Of a stretch of DNA of 64,000 nt, positions 33,113-44,784 are shown one piece after another (position 1 is the first letter of the stretch; each line of letters starts with the position of its first letter). Under the pieces are notes generated by a model, which did no database searches, was not told the origin of the DNA, and saw only the letters and a list, made by a program, of their open reading frames with translations. Both the position numbers and the translations under genes were made by a program. The DNA is from Gamarada debralockiae. Its lineage: Eukaryota > Ascomycota > Leotiomycetes > Helotiales > Hyphodiscaceae. The stretch spans positions 1-64,000 of the forward strand of contig NXFV01001887.1 of NCBI GenBank assembly GCA_002803225.1. Reading direction: 5' to 3'.

Positions 33113-35129
33113 CTAAGAGAGCTCCTTCTCCTCTGACTTCTCAGTAGCAGCAACGACACCCGTATCTTTGGAGATAATCTCAGGTTTGCCCGACGTGTTC
33201 TCCTCTTGGGAGGCACCGTCATCCGAGATAGCGTGTTGGCCCTTCTGGAAGTTCAAATGGTAATCACCATTCTTAGTTAGAGTGTACTCCTCCTTATCGA
33301 TGTCGCGATACAGCCACCAGAAGACACCAGTAGCGACGAGACCAATGATCGTTGGCGCACCAAAGTCCCAGGTTATGTAAGGATCCTTGATAACTCCAGC
33401 GCAAGCAAGACCAACAGCGAAAGCGATAGCGGTGTTGAATAAGTTGAGAGCTGAGACGAGACCTCTCATGTTCTTGGGTGCACGCGAGTAAGCAATTCCG
33501 TAGGCAGGCACGTTCACGAAGAGCTCAGAGATGCCACCAAGTGCATAAGGAATAGCCATCCACCAAATAGTGATGTTAGAGACGAGCGAGACACCATCAG
33601 CGTCGACGCAAGTGGCGCTGGATCCATAGTGTCCGCAAGGTCCAGTCTTGTAGGCATAGTAGTTGAGGATGGTGTAACCGGCACCACCAGCGGCAGCGAG
33701 GAGGAAACCTGTGGTCATTCTGGCGACGGGACCGTAGTGGATGTTGTACCTTCGGAGCAAGGGGTACAGTCCATAGTTCAAGACTGGTGCCATGAAGATA
33801 ATGGAGAGGGAGTTGAAGTTGCTAATAACGTCGTTGGGAACACCATTCGTGGTGAGCATCGTGCTGAGGGCATTTGCCGAACCACCTAGTCCGTTGTCGT
33901 TCAGGTATTGAAATGGGAAAAAGCAGAAGATACCAGTGGCTTGGAAAGTACGTCGGACATCAACAACGAACTCGTCGTTCCATGGTACATCGATGTGGTG
34001 TCCACTCTGGGCAATGACAGATGGCTTCGCGGCCTCGAAAAACCCGCCGTTCTTCTTGAAAATCTTCCTGAGACCTCCACGCTTGAAACAAATGCCGAGA
34101 ATTCTAAAGACGTTCCCGAGATCGCTTCCTCCGGGCGGATAAAGGACGAGTCTTGGCTTCAACCACCAAAGAAGTGGAAGGAGTGGCAAGTACAAGATGA
34201 GGGGAAGAAGGAAGGACAACCACCAACCAACATACTTCTCAGAATATGCAGTTGGGACGTTCATGAAGCCGCCGACGTTGATGAGAAGGTAGAACCAGAG
34301 CATAACCCTCTCGGTCGTTGCTTCAGGGTCAACGATGACTTTCTCGCCGGTCTTCAGGACCTTCGTGACAGGCTCGCTTTGCCTCATTTGATCGAGGAGC
34401 GTTGGGGAGATATTCGGCTTGAACATCGCTGTACAAGTTTAGTCAAGGGCTATAATAGAGGAATGACGATTGGTACTTACCAGCACCAATAGCCAGGATA
34501 TAAACACTAAGGAAATAGGGTATCTTTGCATTTCCATTGGCGAGGAGGTTCTTCGCACCAGCGACAACCATGAGGATATGAGCAATACCACAAACGCCGA
34601 CACCCCAGCAGATAAGTTTGAAGCGTCCAGTTCTGGTATCGGCGAGGTATCCGAAGAAAAGAGGGAGAGAGTAGGCAAGCATGGAGAACGACTGAGAGAC
34701 AGCGGTAGACTTGACGGTCCCCATGCCTAGAGCGCCAGCGGTCTGTTGGGTTCCCTTAGGAGGTGCTCCCCATCCATTTCCTCCAGCTGGCATTTTGCGG
34801 TTGACGAAGTTACTGATCAACGGTTGGACACCATAGTAGGAGGCACGCTCAGCGAATTCGACTGCACAGATGACATAGGCAACCAGAGGGAGGCCACCAG
34901 GAACTCTTCGAAGAGTGTGTCTTTCTTCCTGGGTGGGAATATTTGTTGGCTCGGAAGTCGGGAGACCATGCTTTTCGGTTGGATATTCCTGGATCATGGA
35001 ACCCTTTTGGTCCATGTTAAGGACCGAATCTGGCCCCAAAATGTATTGCGCATCTGCTGTGACATTTTCGTGGGTCGCTATATTGGTTAGCAAAAATCAT
35101 TCAAAGTTGATATTGGAGTTCTCACCCAT
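33113..35129 (-). CDS. ptr2: PTR2-type proton/oligopeptide transporter (POT family)
   Basis: Three exons, 35129..35126, 35077..34481 and 34428..33113, encode 638 aa. The first coding exon is only 4 nt (ATGG), joined across a 48-base intron to give MATHENVTADAQY. The POT signature is EFAERASYYGVQPLISNFVN in the first membrane helix, where the ExxER-type acidic and basic residues couple proton and peptide binding. About twelve membrane helices follow (LAYSLPLFFGYLADTRTGRF, FWWLYRDIDKEEYTL near the end), and the cytosolic C-terminus is Glu/Ser/Lys-rich. The family imports di- and tripeptides at the plasma membrane. Four GATA-core sites lie upstream. The frame is intact. Confidence 0.93.
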
Positions 35130-37566
35130 CGTTGTTCAAGCCTTTCACAGCAGATGGAATGACTTGATATTGAGTAACCTCGAGAGGGGAAACACAGATT
35201 GATTTGAAAACCACATATGCACGAGGATCGTGCATTTATGTACTAATGCGGGATCAGTGGTGTCACTTGTGTGATAAATGTCGTATCGCGCCCGAGCTAG
35301 CAATTGGATATCCTTCACTCCAGTGGGAGATCCAGACACAAGGATGGCAATCTCGAATGGAAAGCTTCCAGATTAGTTGACAAAGATCGGCTGTCCTAGA
35401 CGGAGCTCTATCTCTGCGATAGGAAGGTAGTAAAGTGCCGAGTGAACAGCTGCATCTATTCTCTTGGCAAGTTGGCCCTTGTGCCACCCAGGAGTATGAG
35501 TGCGCGTCGGCCAATTGGAACAAATGCGCTGGGAATGGGGCCAATTGCCACAAAGTACTACTCATGTGCCGAGCCATGAGTCGAGGGGATCGATGGTCGT
35601 GCGATTAACTTCTATGCGTCGAGGACATCTGGACTCGATAAGATGTAGATGAAGATTTTGATGTTCTTGAAAGAAAGTTTCGGTGAGCAAAGACCCCTGC
35701 AAATGTGAGCAGGCATCCCGAAAATTGCTGCCATGGCGCAACCACCGTGTCCCCACGAACCTCCGAATTTCTCAATAACCTCGGGAAGGTGAATACTGTA
35801 TCAACAATTTGAGGCGGGTGATCCTGAAAACAGCAGGTGCTATCGCCTCAATGCCAGCCAAGCTTCTGTCAGGCTGCTTGACAGGGCTTGACCAATAACT
35901 TTGGGGCAAACAAGCCCAGCCAACTGCGATCTCCAATGCTTCTACTTGTATCACAGCCAATTCTCCTTTCATGGAATCGCTGTGCCAAGTGAAGCCGTGC
36001 TGGATCAAGCAATTCGAAACCATGCAGGGAAGGTGATAAGGATTGCTTATCTGTGGTGCCTCCGGGGGGGTTGGGGGGCGAATAGTTTGGCGGTGGTTAT
36101 CGCGATCTTGGTGGGATTGGTAGTGTGACTGAAGAAGCAGTTGGTCCTTCTAGAAGGCAACGACGATTCGTGAATAAACGCTTGGTACTCGTATTAAACG
36201 GGTATTGATGGGAGCAATGGCTGGTTAGGAATCTGTTTGCCGTGATCTCCCAAATTTGCCTCGTCCCTCAAGGCGAAGGTGAACCTTCCGAGTCAGGGAA
36301 TGTTCTGGGTCTTTGGGGCTGTGGCTGGCCATTGCATAAATCCCGCATATAGGAGTAACGTTAACATGAGATATAGCAAGGAACAACGCGTTTAGAGGAC
36401 AAGACACTTATCAGCTCCTCTTGGATCGAAAAATATAACGAACAAAAGTAAGGAGGCTCACTTCCTTCTTTGTAGTCGGGCTTCGTTCCGCCGGTTCTCA
36501 AAATCTTACATGGCAATCCGCGATCGGGCCCTGAAACCCGAGCAATGCGACCACGTTAATTTCCAGCGGCGGTCTCCGGATGCGACTTGGACGTGTAAGA
36601 ATCTTCATTAATTGAGATATGTCCGACACAATGAAGTTATCATGTTCGACGGGAGCGGAGAGAGCGCGATATATATCCAGAGTCGAACGACACCACGTGT
36701 TCAGCTAGTTGAAAGGGGCTGTGTTGACCGTCTCTCTTACCATTCGTGCAGTTCGATACGCCCTGGTAGGGCTGGAGAAGTATGAGAGCAAACAGTCTCG
36801 TTGAAAGCGTGCAGTGAAGGGAAAAAATTACCCTTTGCAGTTCGCAAGCTGCGGAATCTTTCAGCAGTTTCCAACCTGCGACGAATCGCTTTTCGTTCGG
36901 TCCATACTACCAATGCAAAGTTGTGTTTTGTAAGAGGATAGAGGTGATGATAAGAGTAGAGTAATAAATATCGGAAAAGAGACGCACGCCAATTAATCCT
37001 CCGTCTTACTGTGCCCCGCGCTTTCCGAACGACATCCAGCGTCGTTCAGGCTTCAATACTGTCGAATTGAGATTTCCAGGCGGCTGATCGTCCCCGAACC
37101 TCACCAAAATCCTAACGGCGTGCTTTACCTGACGAGAGAGGAAGGTCATGCGTGTTTGTTTATGTAATGATTTTCAATCCGACTTCTCTCTCATTTTGTA
37201 TCATCATATTTCTGACAATGTTCAATCCCAATCTCGCAGGAAGGTTTCTCATTGGTGAAAATACAGGCCTCTATGTTGGCTTTTCTCAGTGATGATATCT
37301 TAATTCTACAGTAGGAAGTGCTCTGTATATACACTTCAGGTTCTGCACTTGCCACCTAGTGTGACTCATACCGAAGGTTCTAGTCATACTTATTTGTCAC
37401 TGTATTTGTTACCCATATACTAGAAGCTTCTAGTCACTTCAATATCCAACACTCTGGTTGCTCAAGCTTGAAGAAAAGGCTGGGCGGCGCAAAAAAGCAT
37501 TGATTGCTGGTAATTAGTGCTGCTGCTATTTTACTTACATGCAAGGCGAACGTTCGTACCATTCTC
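35130..37566. promoter_or_regulatory. Long upstream region of the peptide transporter gene
   Basis: About 2.4 kb between two minus-strand genes. The first 1.3 kb upstream of PTR2 contains HGATAR-type sites at 35637-35642 (GATAAG), 36035-36040 (GATAAG), 36046-36051 (CTTATC) and 36407-36412 (CTTATC). The middle two form an inverted pair 5 bases apart. Fungal GATA factors of the AreA/NIT2 type activate nitrogen-source transporters, so this fits nitrogen control, but 6-base sites also occur by chance. No gene was recognised here. Confidence 0.45.
36035..36051. promoter_or_regulatory. Inverted pair of GATA-factor sites
   Basis: GATAAG at 36035-36040 and CTTATC at 36046-36051 lie head to head about 900 bases upstream of the PTR2 start. 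Paired GATA sites are favoured targets of nitrogen-regulatory GATA factors. The role is inferred. Confidence 0.35.
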
Positions 37567-38719
37567 TCACTTCATCGCAGCAACTTCAGGGCTTTTGGCA
37601 ATCCACTCTTCATAGGTTTCCAAAGGCTCGGTCAAGATCTAGCAAATCACTATCAGCACATCTCGGATTCCAAAACCTAGCATCACAACTCACCTCATAG
37701 CCAGCCTCAAGCCCAGATCCACCAAAGAATCCGAACTCCTTCGCATATTGCATGTTCTCGTACATATCGTCCCTGAAGAAGTCCGGGAGACCCATTTTCT
37801 CCAGTGCTTTTTTATACTCGTCCTCTGAAATCTGCTTAAATTTCACGTTAAGGCCGGCTTTTTCCCTCAATAGCTCACAACTCTCCTGAAGGGTATACTC
37901 CTTCTCTGCAGCACAGATTTCTTTTCCAAGCAACTTCTCGCGATTAAGCAAGATAGCTTTAACGTACTTCCCCGTATCCTGGATAACAGAAATCAACGGC
38001 CATTTCGTGTTGCCGGGAATGGGCAGGGAGAGTATATAGGACTTAGAAGTGGTCGCGGAGGGATCGGGTGAGAGCATGAACAGGGTGTAGCTCATGAAGA
38101 CGCCTAGCAAGAGAAAAGTAGCCGGAATGCCAAGAGAACGGATGTGCTCCTCGACGAGGGCTTTGCCATCGAAGTGAAGAACCTTGGTGTACTTTCCGTC
38201 GCTGACTGGAAGTGATGTCAGTGATGCGTGTTGCGTTGGGCTAGGGAGATCTACTTTTTGCAACATGAGGCAAGCTACTCCAGATCAAGTGCTGGATGTT
38301 CAGCTCCTGACGAAGTCAGTCAGTGGCTCGGAACTTGGAATGAGGAAAATTTTTGCCTTCGCAACGTCGGCAATGTTGATTCCCTGTCCCATCTCATAGT
38401 CCTTGCTCATGCGCTCGTGGAAGTTTGTCACAGCGAATACTGCGTATGCATCTTTCACCACAGCGCGAAGGGAATCTTTGTCGTCTAGATCGGCCTAAAT
38501 GATTTAGCATCAAGCCATAATTGAAGATTGATAGCTTACCTTGAGGACTGTGACGCCTTGCTCAGCAAGTGCAGTTGCTGCCGGCTTCGAAGGATCTCTG
38601 GTGATGGCACGGATGTGAAATTGATCTGCAGTCGCAGGGTCACCCAGGATAGCTTTGATGACAGAACCGCCTTGGTTACCAGTGGCACCAAACACAACGA
38701 GGATTTTCTTGGCGGTCAT
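37567..38719 (-). CDS. NmrA-like NAD(P)-binding protein
   Basis: Five exons, 38719..38540, 38494..38357, 38306..38255, 38205..37694 and 37638..37567, encode 317 aa. The N-terminal Rossmann motif is VVFGATGNQGGSV, followed by AITRDPSK, DSLRAVVKDAYAVFAVTNF and, across two junctions, DVAKELNIQHLIWSSLPHVA. The last exon gives ILTEPLETYEEWIAKSPEV. Intron 2 (38356..38307) starts with GC instead of GT; without its removal a TGA soon ends the frame, so it must be spliced. NmrA-like proteins sense NAD(P) redox state or act as atypical reductases. Fungal NmrA itself represses the GATA factor AreA, but many paralogs have other roles. The neighbouring PTR2 gene with GATA sites is suggestive but not evidence of a link. 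Confidence 0.88.
38307..38356 (-). other. GC-AG intron in the NmrA-like gene
   Basis: 50-base intron with donor AAG|GCAAAA, branch-like CTGAC and acceptor GTCAG. Its removal joins DVAK to ELNIQHLIW, the expected family sequence. Confidence 0.75.
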
Positions 38720-39746
38720 ATTGAGCTGAGATGTGGATGGAGGGGAACTTTCTGATCTGATCTTAGGAATTCTTTGAAATTGCAGAAAAACTCCCCTTTA
38801 TAGCCACAAGCCACCTGGCTTCGGACTCAGACCAAACTTCAAACTGGGAACAAGGACAGCGAGAGTGGCATGAGAGAAGCTTGGCCGGAAGGTTCTGATC
38901 CCAACTTTGACGACCAGTTGCCCCTTATCGACTCCGCGCGGGCAGACATTCTGGCCGAGAAAGCCACAACCGCGTTTGGCGAAGCAATCATACCTCATCC
39001 AGACCGCCACCATCTGTTTGATCGCCCCGACCGGTGTAAAGCAAAAGACGGTATGGGGCTCAGAATCGAAGTGCTGACGTTGGAGGACCCACTCGGCGCT
39101 CAACATTGGTTCCGGTGCGAAGCGAAAGAGATGATTGGTCGGAAACGAGACGGCAACAAGTAGCCAGACTTTTCAATGTTCCAGTCAAGAAACAGCCGTT
39201 CTAGTACGAAGATGTTCCTTCGTCGCTGCAAAAGCAGGCGAATTATACGATGCTATTGCAAGCGCATCTACCAAAGAGAGAGCTGGAATTTTCGGGTCTG
39301 ATTACGCACACGGGAGGATTGAATAACTACGGTAGAATGAAAAGAAAGCTGAAATTCTTCCCACTCCTTCCATCGGTCTCACTTTGCAGACGCACGTTGT
39401 TCACGGCGAAGTGAGTTTTACAGTAGGAATCAAAGTTGCTCAAATCCTACGATCCAAAATTTTCGAACCCCGCCCAAAATAGCTTGTCTGCTAAACTCGG
39501 ACAAATACTGCTATACCCTTGAGAATCCACCCTCGTCACCAAGAACATCATAATAGTCTCCAAACTCTTTTGTCCAAACTAAAAGACTTGACACCACCCA
39601 GGGTTTGTAGGGGGCAATCATTCTCAACACATCATACACGTTCTACATTCGATTCGAGAGGCCATGGATAAACAATAGCCGCAGACTTCGATCCCGAGGG
39701 AATATGGAACGCAGTTAGTTCTCCGTTACAGCGCCCCCGCAGTGGT
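38720..39746. other. Intergenic, no supported gene
   Basis: About 1 kb. Overlapping frames at 38798-39163 on both strands lack a recognisable domain. It holds the promoter of the NmrA-like gene. Confidence 0.45.
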
Positions 39747-40239
39747 TCATTTCTCGGCATGCTCGTCGAAAAAGAGCACGTTTCTTTCCACAGTGGGACC
39801 TTCAATAGGAAATAAGGGATTTAGCAGATATACAAGACATGCGTTGCATTTAAGAATGACCTTACCATTTGTATCACTAGATCCATCCATCACCTCTTGG
39901 AAAGGCAAGTACAGTAGAGGACGGCCCAGAGGGAACGGACGAGGAATTGAATCATGAATAAAGTGTGTTTGGAAGCGGATGTAGTTTGAATCGCTGTGGA
40001 ATTCAAAATCCTTTGATGGACCCTGATTCACGATAGTTCTTAGAGGGTAGACCTTTGACGACTTTATTCCTTCGATGGCGGTATAAAACACTCCAAAGTG
40101 GTTCACCAGTGCATCGGCCCCCCTCACCAAAATCTGACCATTCATCACTTCAGGCACACCGCTTACCTTCGTCAGGCTTGGTGTCCCACTTGTTTATGCC
40201 GCCATCAAAGACATATCTCTTCGCCCGTCTTACAGACAT
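39747..40239 (-). pseudogene. Small unrecognised protein, probably frameshifted
   Basis: A minus-strand frame from ATG 40239 gives MSVRRAKRYVFDGGINKW then DTKPDE and soon stops. A second frame continues as SGVPEVMNGQILVRGADALV, RFQTHFIHDSIPRPFPLGRP and ends at 39747 with NVLFFDEHAEK. A 66-base in-frame intron with GTAAGG..AAG and a CTAAA branch fits at about 39870-39805. The two frames meet near 40160 with only 20-35 bases available, too few for an intron, so a frameshift is likely. The protein looks like a small fungal SnoaL/NTF2-like or related fold, but I do not recognise the family. It borders the AT-rich zone. Confidence 0.4.
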
Positions 40240-41945
40240 GCCAAATTTTTTTTTTAAAAAAAATTAAAAACCTCAAGCCACTCTCGCGTGTGCCAAATCT
40301 AACCCAAGGAAGTCTACAGCGATATTAATAACTAGCTTGAAATCGCTAAAATTCGAGAACCGCGAAACAGGCATTTTAATGAAAACAACTAACCCTCATA
40401 ACTCGACTAAAACGCATTTATATCAAGCTGTCTATAGCTTAAAATCTAAATGAACATTAGATATTTTAGCTATTTAGTATATGCTATGGTTCTCCGTCTT
40501 CCACTCGAGCTCAACACAGCACTTGACCGTGATATCCTTGCGACCGGAGTTCCCCTCACTACACACGAGATCTCAATACTTACAAGCAATTATATGTGTT
40601 CGAATACAACTGTATATAATTAATAACAGCGTATACAGCCTGGAAAAGCAGCAGTAGCTCGAACTAGTGGCCAAAACGTGTTATTACCCCCCGTGATAAA
40701 TACTGCGATTAACTACCTTCTTAATTAATTCCTATAGTTCTATTAGGACGAGATTGCATAGTTTTTAGAAGAAGTGTTTGACATATGCTAAGAGACAATA
40801 TTATTAGCTTTAAAGCAAATAAAGGTCACAAGAAAGAGACTACCTGTTAAGGCAGTACAAAAGAACGACGAAATAAGAACTGCTTGGCAAGACTCTGCAA
40901 CAGCTACAGGTAGCTGGAGGGCAACGTAAGGGATCACAGTATATCAGAGAAGTAGCAGTAGGGGAAGAGAGACAATATTAGTTGTATTCCTGAGCATTCG
41001 TACGATCGGATTTCCGAAAAACTCAAGCTTGCCCTTTTACAAGTAGGGTTGGCAAGCCTTACTTATTACTTCACATAGCAGTTGTACCAGCTGCTGACTC
41101 CGATTCCAAGCCTTCCGGGCTCCTGTAGGCTAAGATTACCCCTCTAGGATCTACATAGCCTAGCCTGTTCTTTCGGGGCCTACTACATGGTCCTCCTGCT
41201 ACCGCCAATACTTGCTTCAACTACAGAAAGGAAAAGCACTTTGCTAAAGAGTACCCTAAGCCTTCTAAAAGCTAGGAAATATTTATAAGATTGAGAAAGA
41301 ACAATTAAATAAGAGTATAGTAGAGTTAATTGAAGAGCCTGTTGACATGGTATTGACCCTGTAGAGCAACAGGTACAAGTTAGGAAGTGGTAAAAAGGGT
41401 GATGTATTAAGATTAGACTAAGAGGCTAAAGATATTCTTCTTAGCCAGTCACATAACCTAGCTAGTGACACACTAGTCCCGAATCAAGAAGACTGAACTG
41501 GTCAGATGCAACTGCACTCCTACGCAGTAGGATGTTCCAACACCTTCTATGTTCTAACACTATATAAACGATACTCCAATATGACTACTGTGGTGGGATC
41601 ACGCGGTTCGCAGACACATGGCCTCCGGACAGCATAAATATCGCGCGTCGCGCGCAGCTAGCTAGCTTCTTTTTCAGGCAGTTCACACTCCAACAATATA
41701 TTCCTTTCGACCCTTCTACACTAGTGATTTATTATTTAATTAGAAGGAATATCAATAAATCATAGGGTCAGAGATGTAGCCCAGCCTGGGTTAGAGGTTC
41801 AATATTGCCATGCTACAGGCTACTTAAGAAGGTTCAACTCAGCGCCCCACTATAATGCATTATTTAGCCCAAAGGAGAGCACTTAGGTATCTTTAGGGAA
41901 CACATGGCCTGGTAATTTTGTACAATTCCAATAGTTCAGAAGGCC
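40240..41945. mobile_element. AT-rich dead retrotransposon region
   Basis: AT-rich DNA with many stops. At about 41213-41275 the plus strand reads CFNYRKEKHFAKEYPKPSKS, a CCHC zinc knuckle (expected CFNCGKEGHFAKECP) with two Cys changed to Tyr and two Gly changed to Arg and Lys. All four changes fit G-to-A, the strand complement of C-to-T decay. Zinc knuckles of this form occur at the end of LTR-retrotransposon gag. Downstream, a stretch from about 41340 to 41700 has a TATAAA-like box (41567) and GC-rich inverted repeats (CGCGCGTCGCGCGC, about 41643), plausible long-terminal-repeat or leader sequence. No polymerase coding was found. Confidence 0.5.
41213..41275 (+). pseudogene. Mutated gag CCHC zinc knuckle
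   Basis: The short coding relic keeps the CX2CX4HX4C spacing with both middle and last Cys codons now TAC (Tyr). The changes are TpG to TpA, the context expected of repeat-induced point mutation in ascomycetes. Confidence 0.55.
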
Positions 41946-44114
41946 TTATAGGCTTTGTAGACACAGGCTAGGGAAAAGATAAAATAGATCAGAAATTGAC
42001 CACGGATCCCTGGCGTGAACTACAAACCGATCCACATCGGCAAGCCACTGTTCTAGATACACCGGCTCATATGACGAATCCATATTATCCCGGGATTTGT
42101 TGACGATACTTAGGTATGCTACCTCGTCGAATATCTTCCTTTCCAGATAGAGAGTTGTTAAGTCCTCATCGAGTCTTATGGATGATTTATTGGAGTTTGT
42201 CGAGCGTTTCTCACCCACAAAAGGAGAACGTGAAGTAAAACTCCAATCAGGAACCCAGGATGGAAGGTCTGGCTTCTTACGCTCAAGTCCTATGCCCGCG
42301 CCACGTAACTAGTCCAGGAGTTGCGTTGCCTCGCGCAGCAGGTAGTCCATGGTCTTGATGTACACGGATCGAGTGGTATTTATCTCTCTATAGTCCGGGA
42401 TGATTACCCTCTCAGAGTTATCTCTGGCCAAGCCGAGTAAAGCAAAGATTCTATCCCGCGGATCAGACTACCCAATGAACATAGAATGGTTCAGAAGCCA
42501 GGATAATGTCATGGATTAATTGTAGTCGATGTCACGGCGGAACAACATCATCGTATCGGCGTTCAATGCTTCACTCACTAGTTCCCTCTGCGAAAGTTGG
42601 TTATACGGTTCATCGGATGTTTTTGTGAGGGAAGCAGGCCAACATGGGGCGATCCCAGAGCAGGGCTAGTCTCCGGCCGACATAGGTCCAGTCCATGCAG
42701 GCATTGCCGTAGATGATGTGCAGCTTCTTGGCGACCCCGACTTCGTGGATGATCCACATGCGGCGGAACCAGGGGTTGCGGATGATTTCGCGAGCGCAAC
42801 CCATCGTGCTAGTTCAGATTCGGTTTTATACAGGTAGCGTGTCTTTAACTGCTCAAGTGACAATCCCATGCCTTCCCTGAGGTAATATAGTTCAGACATG
42901 AGGGATTGGAGCAAGTGAGCATCTGCCGAATGGCCTAGCCAAGCAGTCACGACAGATGCACAGCTGAAAATGCGCCTCATCATCTGCGCCTGAGCCGTTT
43001 TTTCCTCGGAATAGTTCGGGTCCTAGTTGATGTACACCTAGTCGATCCAGATCAGTCTGTCGCGCCACATAGATCTGCATCTGAGAAGAATATCATACGT
43101 GCTCTCTGTAATCGCTAGGGCTATACCATCGACGAAGATCCGTTTCGACAGCGTTGCAACTCCCCAGACGTACGATACTGCCTCATATGACTCGTTGAAC
43201 ATGGAGACCAGAGGGATCGTAACAAACTCGCAGCTGATCTCCTGGGAGCCTCTTCCTCGATGGATCTTGATTAAACGTATACACCCACTTGGAAGACGAT
43301 TATATAAGCCCAGGCTGTTCATGTCAGGTGCAGGAATATCCTCGCGGGAGGATGGCCACAGCTGTGGAAAGGCTGCAAGCCACCGAGTGACAGCATGGCT
43401 TACCGAAAACACCATGCTCTGACAGGTCAGCCGGATCAAGGATATCTGGTAAGGTGGGCGACAGTGCTCGGTAAGGAGATGCCTAGGGATATAATTAATG
43501 TACCAGACGATAATGATCGCGGCGGCTATCTCGACAATTAAGGCCGCCCCAGCACCGATGACGACCGTTCCGAGTAGTGAACTCGTGCTGCACAGCGCTA
43601 TGGCCGTCAGCTCAGAAGCAAACCAATATAATACTGATCAAGAGGTAATGGACCGCTTCACGATCTGAAATATCCTCCAAGGCATGGCTGATGATTGGGG
43701 AGCCAAAGGCGTCCAGCCAGAACAACGGGGTGCTTAGTGCTGAAGCTCTCACGTTGAGCAACAGAATGGGCAGCGTCGCTATCAGCAAAAGTAGGCCTGA
43801 GATCTGCTGGAAGGAGACCTGTCGGCTTGCAGGCTGGAGGATGACGAGAAAGATGATGGTGCTGAACATGAGACTCCAGGTGGATGTGGAGTGGGAGACA
43901 GCCCCGGCAGCCAGCCTGTGAGAGCGTAGCAGACTGGCGAAAGAAACAGCCGGTAAATCTGGAGTTGTGCTGCGATGGGATAATGGCTCCAAACGAACGT
44001 CTCAGCATCGGCCTCCGTTCTAGAGCATGCCGTTGCTTCGCGAGCCTTGCGGACTTTCCACTGCACCAACTCGTTCATGGCATCGTCAATCTCCCGCACA
44101 ACTGGTAGCGGCAT
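41946..44114 (-). pseudogene. Membrane-anchored HET-domain protein pseudogene
   Basis: The minus strand encodes an N-terminal part with two hydrophobic segments (44114 to about 43612). The HET domain (43439 onward) has YEAVSYVWG, then IWID*VYIN*DPNYSEEK, where two TAG codons (43038-43040 and 43023-43025) break the core signature. It goes on with QAQMMRRIFSCASVVTAWLG, a frameshift near 42800, FRRMWIIHEVGVAKKLHIIY, DPRDRIFALLGLARD and LPSWVPDWSF, and ends at 41946. A third TAG lies at 42309-42311. All of these blocks are typical HET features in the right order. The stop positions fit CAG-to-TAG or TGG-to-TAG changes. The gene would have made an incompatibility protein with membrane segments; it cannot now. 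Confidence 0.85.
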
Positions 44115-44784
44115 CTTTAAATTCGAGCAGTGTTACAACGGTCATGACATAGTTAGAGTGTCCACGTCTAGCGTTATAAGGAGAACGATTGTCAGGCTAC
44201 TTAAAATCCCGAAGATTAGGGTACGATTAAAACGTCAACCATTAGCGCCAAACCAGTGAAACTAGCTCAGCATAATCGACACGCCCTGTTGAACCTGAAT
44301 GGTCAGCGATGGCGCTGTGGCTGGCGACGCGGCTTGTTGGTACTTTGTTTTTTTTCGGTGCAAAGAGGGCGTTTTCCGCGTAGCAGACGAGAACCCAGAA
44401 CATCTTTTAGCGATGACCTCAAGTTTACGAGCACAATCTCGATGAACATTTTGCACTCTTTCGCGACAGTTAGGTGTCAATCAAACCTTGAGACTCCCAG
44501 TCGTTGTTATGACTCTTTGCTCAGTGACAGTCACGTGTGATCGTCCTGTGCACCCAGCCTCAAGTGGACCCTGAAAACCCGGATCTGGTGTCGAATCTGG
44601 CTTTTGCAGTTTGCGAAGTACGTGATGGAGCACCGTCATACAAAGAAGGCTAGAAGTGGGCATGGTGAGCTTCAAAACGTGTTCAAACGAGCGAGATATG
44701 GTATTGAAGGTGACGGATCAATCCTTCCCGTCTCATGACAAGGCCAATTGCTGATGCCGACCAGAGAATCATGAGGCTGAAGAA
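44115..44784. promoter_or_regulatory. Divergent spacer upstream of the hybrid histidine kinase
   Basis: About 670 bases between the HET pseudogene start and the kinase start. Presumed kinase promoter; short frames here are unconvincing. Confidence 0.4.

Noticed and set aside
33629..34492. Plus-strand frames opposite the PTR2 gene, up to 194 aa
   Set aside because: They are antisense shadows of the transporter coding sequence and have no domain of their own.
38798..39163. About 100-aa frames on both strands upstream of the NmrA-like gene
   Set aside because: They overlap antisense to each other and neither shows a domain or splice context.
41643..41665. GC-rich palindrome CGCGCGTCGCGCGC as an origin or regulator site
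   Set aside because: It sits in dead retrotransposon sequence and has no independent support.
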